A stretch of 64,000 nucleotides of DNA from Paragonimus westermani (lineage: Eukaryota > Platyhelminthes > Trematoda > Plagiorchiida > Troglotrematidae). Shown piece after piece: positions 62,641-64,000 of the stretch. The position numbers and the translations under genes were made by a program. The DNA is taken from the NCBI GenBank assembly GCA_008508345.1, contig QNGE01000132.1, positions 62,001 through 126,000 on the forward strand. Reading direction: 5' to 3'. The notes beneath the pieces were generated by a model that was given only the letters and a program-made list of their open reading frames with translations, searched no databases and had not been told where the DNA came from. Each line of letters starts with the position of its first letter. Positions within the stretch are counted from its first letter, which is position 1.

Positions 62641-63036
62641 CGCATCTAAAACCCACTTCTACTGGACGTTAGATTCACAGACACTCCTAACCACTCGCAA
62701 CTCCTTACCTGTCAAGGGAATCAATACTGCTCGCTGTTTGACGAATCAATAGGAACCAGGTCTGATGATATGTGCTCCAATTTGACCACTAACCCCATTC
62801 CTATTAAGCGAATCTTTTGACGTACCTCGAATAACCCAAACCACTTCCTCTATCAAAGTAGCGAATGCGAAGTGCTGTAATTATGTTTGGTTGTCTCATA
62901 CGGTTAGTTGAGCCAATCGCTTTCTTGCTATCACGTCCAAGATTCTAAAGTGGAAATTCTAATTTACTAAAGTGATTTAGTTTAGCGTTTATTGGAAAAT
63001 CTTGTGCCTAAAATGGAAACAGATATTTGAAAGTGA
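62641..63036. other. No gene recognised
   Basis: Nothing supportable; one transposon end would be expected here. Confidence 0.35.
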
Positions 63037-63100
63037 GTATCGCTTCTTTTCGAAAGAAGCTGGCTGGAATGTCCATGTGAAAGCCAGGGCTATGAGCAAA
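63037..63100 (+). repeat. SINE-2 tail fragment F
   Basis: atcgcttcttttcgaaagaa then gctggctggaatgtccatgt matches the body of composites A and B (gcgcttcttttcgaaatagg ctggctggaaagtc). It is an isolated fragment without head. Confidence 0.5.
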
Positions 63101-64000
63101 TGATTTTCCACCTGAAAGTAAATGAAACGAGTAAAAGTACAAATCGGACTGGACTGTGATTAGTGCTGGCGATTAAACCCACAGTAAATAAAGGTCGACA
63201 GTCAGTTGTTTTTGTGCGCACAGAACCGGCTGTTGACGAATGGTCAGTAATACTTTGATGTACTGAAGAACTTGTGAGTTGTGAACGTTCATCAAGGCCT
63301 TCAGTGCAGACGCGATGTTGACACTGTGACCTGTGGTCGGTAAGTGGCCTGCAATGACTGAAGCGATGATTTATCCCCGTTGTCATGTGAGTCATTGTAA
63401 CTCACAACAATTTGGGGTGTGCTCATTGGCCTTAGTGTTAAGCATTCTTTCGCTTCTACCGGTCTATGTTTCCGTAACTGCAGCCGGCAGAAAACAGGTA
63501 TTTGCTTTGTGATCAGAGGTAGAAGTAAACTAGTCGTTTCGGATAACAGGACAAGCTTTGTTCCAATACACATATTTCAATGCGACGTTTGTCATCTTTC
63601 CAAAGGTGTTCATCGGACTGTCACTTTTGAACGGGAATTAGATGTGGACAGGCTTTTTAGATACTTTCACAGTTGCTTTCCTCTAGCTGCAAGTTAAATT
63701 CACTTCAAGTTTGTACTTCTAATCGTTTCATTTAGATATTGTGACTTTTTTTCTTGCTATTCATATGTTTAAGACTGATGAGAGTGTGCGAAATGAATTC
63801 ACATCGTAACCTGTGTTTTCTGACTTTTCTATTCAAATCAACAAAAGCGTTCCTGACTGATTTCTTAGACCATCCAGAATAGTCTGCTTGTAACAGGAAG
63901 TTAGCTGCATAAAAAGATCATGGAAATTTTGAAAAATAAAACCAGACTGATTTTAGTTTGGACAATGGTTAGCCACGAGTGTCAACTTATTAAGTACCTA
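63101..64000. other. No gene recognised
   Basis: Overlapping frames of about 90-100 codons on both strands (63090-63395 minus, 63301-63573 minus, 63419-63697 plus) have no recognised motif. The last 300 bases are AT-rich without features. Confidence 0.35.

Noticed and set aside
1..64000. CRISPR array, bacterial operon, prophage or integron
   Set aside because: No regularly spaced repeats, no clustered same-strand long frames and no ribosome-binding-site spacing; the protein remnants are all of eukaryotic mobile-element type.

Overview
The window looks like repeat-rich, gene-poor nuclear DNA of an animal, most plausibly a flatworm (inference). No open frame exceeds about 150 codons. There are no bacterial operons. 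The recognisable proteins are decayed pieces of eukaryotic retroelements and DNA transposons: Penelope-like elements (PLE) with a GIY-YIG endonuclease, CR1/Jockey-like LINEs, an RTE-like LINE 3' end, and Tc1/IS630-type transposases. tRNA-derived short repeats add to this. The mix of GIY-YIG PLEs, RTE-like LINEs and possible very short introns would suit a parasitic flatworm, but the sequence alone does not settle the species.

Layout from left to right. 1.4-3.1 kb: two minus-strand copies of a tRNA-like short repeat. 3.9-4.5 kb: a broken LINE reverse transcriptase (RT). 8.1-8.7 kb: first copy of an unnamed dispersed repeat R, followed by an acidic open frame. 12.7-13.1 kb: an inverted pair of a second tRNA-derived repeat (SINE-2). 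14.6-15.3 kb: a phase-consistent chain of exon-like segments. 15.5-17.95 kb: a young inverted repeat, two 239-bp arms about 95% identical around a 2-kb loop. 18.3-18.5 kb: a candidate exon on the minus strand. 19.6-19.8 kb: a PLE endonuclease fragment. 26.35-26.8 kb and 36.96-37.2 kb: two palindromic SINE-2 composites. 31.07-32.4 kb: an RTE-like C-terminus, two copies of its 3' tail, the only ambiguous base (N at 31143) and a YADD-containing fragment. 35.96-36.78 kb: a candidate exon and a probable DDE transposase C-terminus. 37.3-37.6 and 42.3-42.6 kb: repeat R copies 3 and 2. 39.97-41.36 kb: a three-exon candidate gene on the minus strand. 44.1-45.3 kb: a PLE between inverted arms. 46.2-47.0 kb: a second LINE RT. 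47.9-48.3 and 55.1-55.5 kb: two more minus-strand PLE C-termini. 60.3-60.5 and 63.04-63.1 kb: SINE-2 fragments. 61.56-62.6 kb: a dead Tc1/IS630-type transposase.

No complete host gene can be assembled. The two exon chains (14.6-15.3 kb plus strand, 40.0-41.4 kb minus strand) are the best host-gene candidates, based only on splice-site and reading-phase agreement. I see no coherent new multi-gene system. The most interesting structures are the three head-to-head palindromic SINE-2 arrangements, the 95%-identical inverted repeat, the PLE with an inverted copy of its own 3' end, and repeat R, whose copies on opposite strands keep the same hydrophobic frame open.
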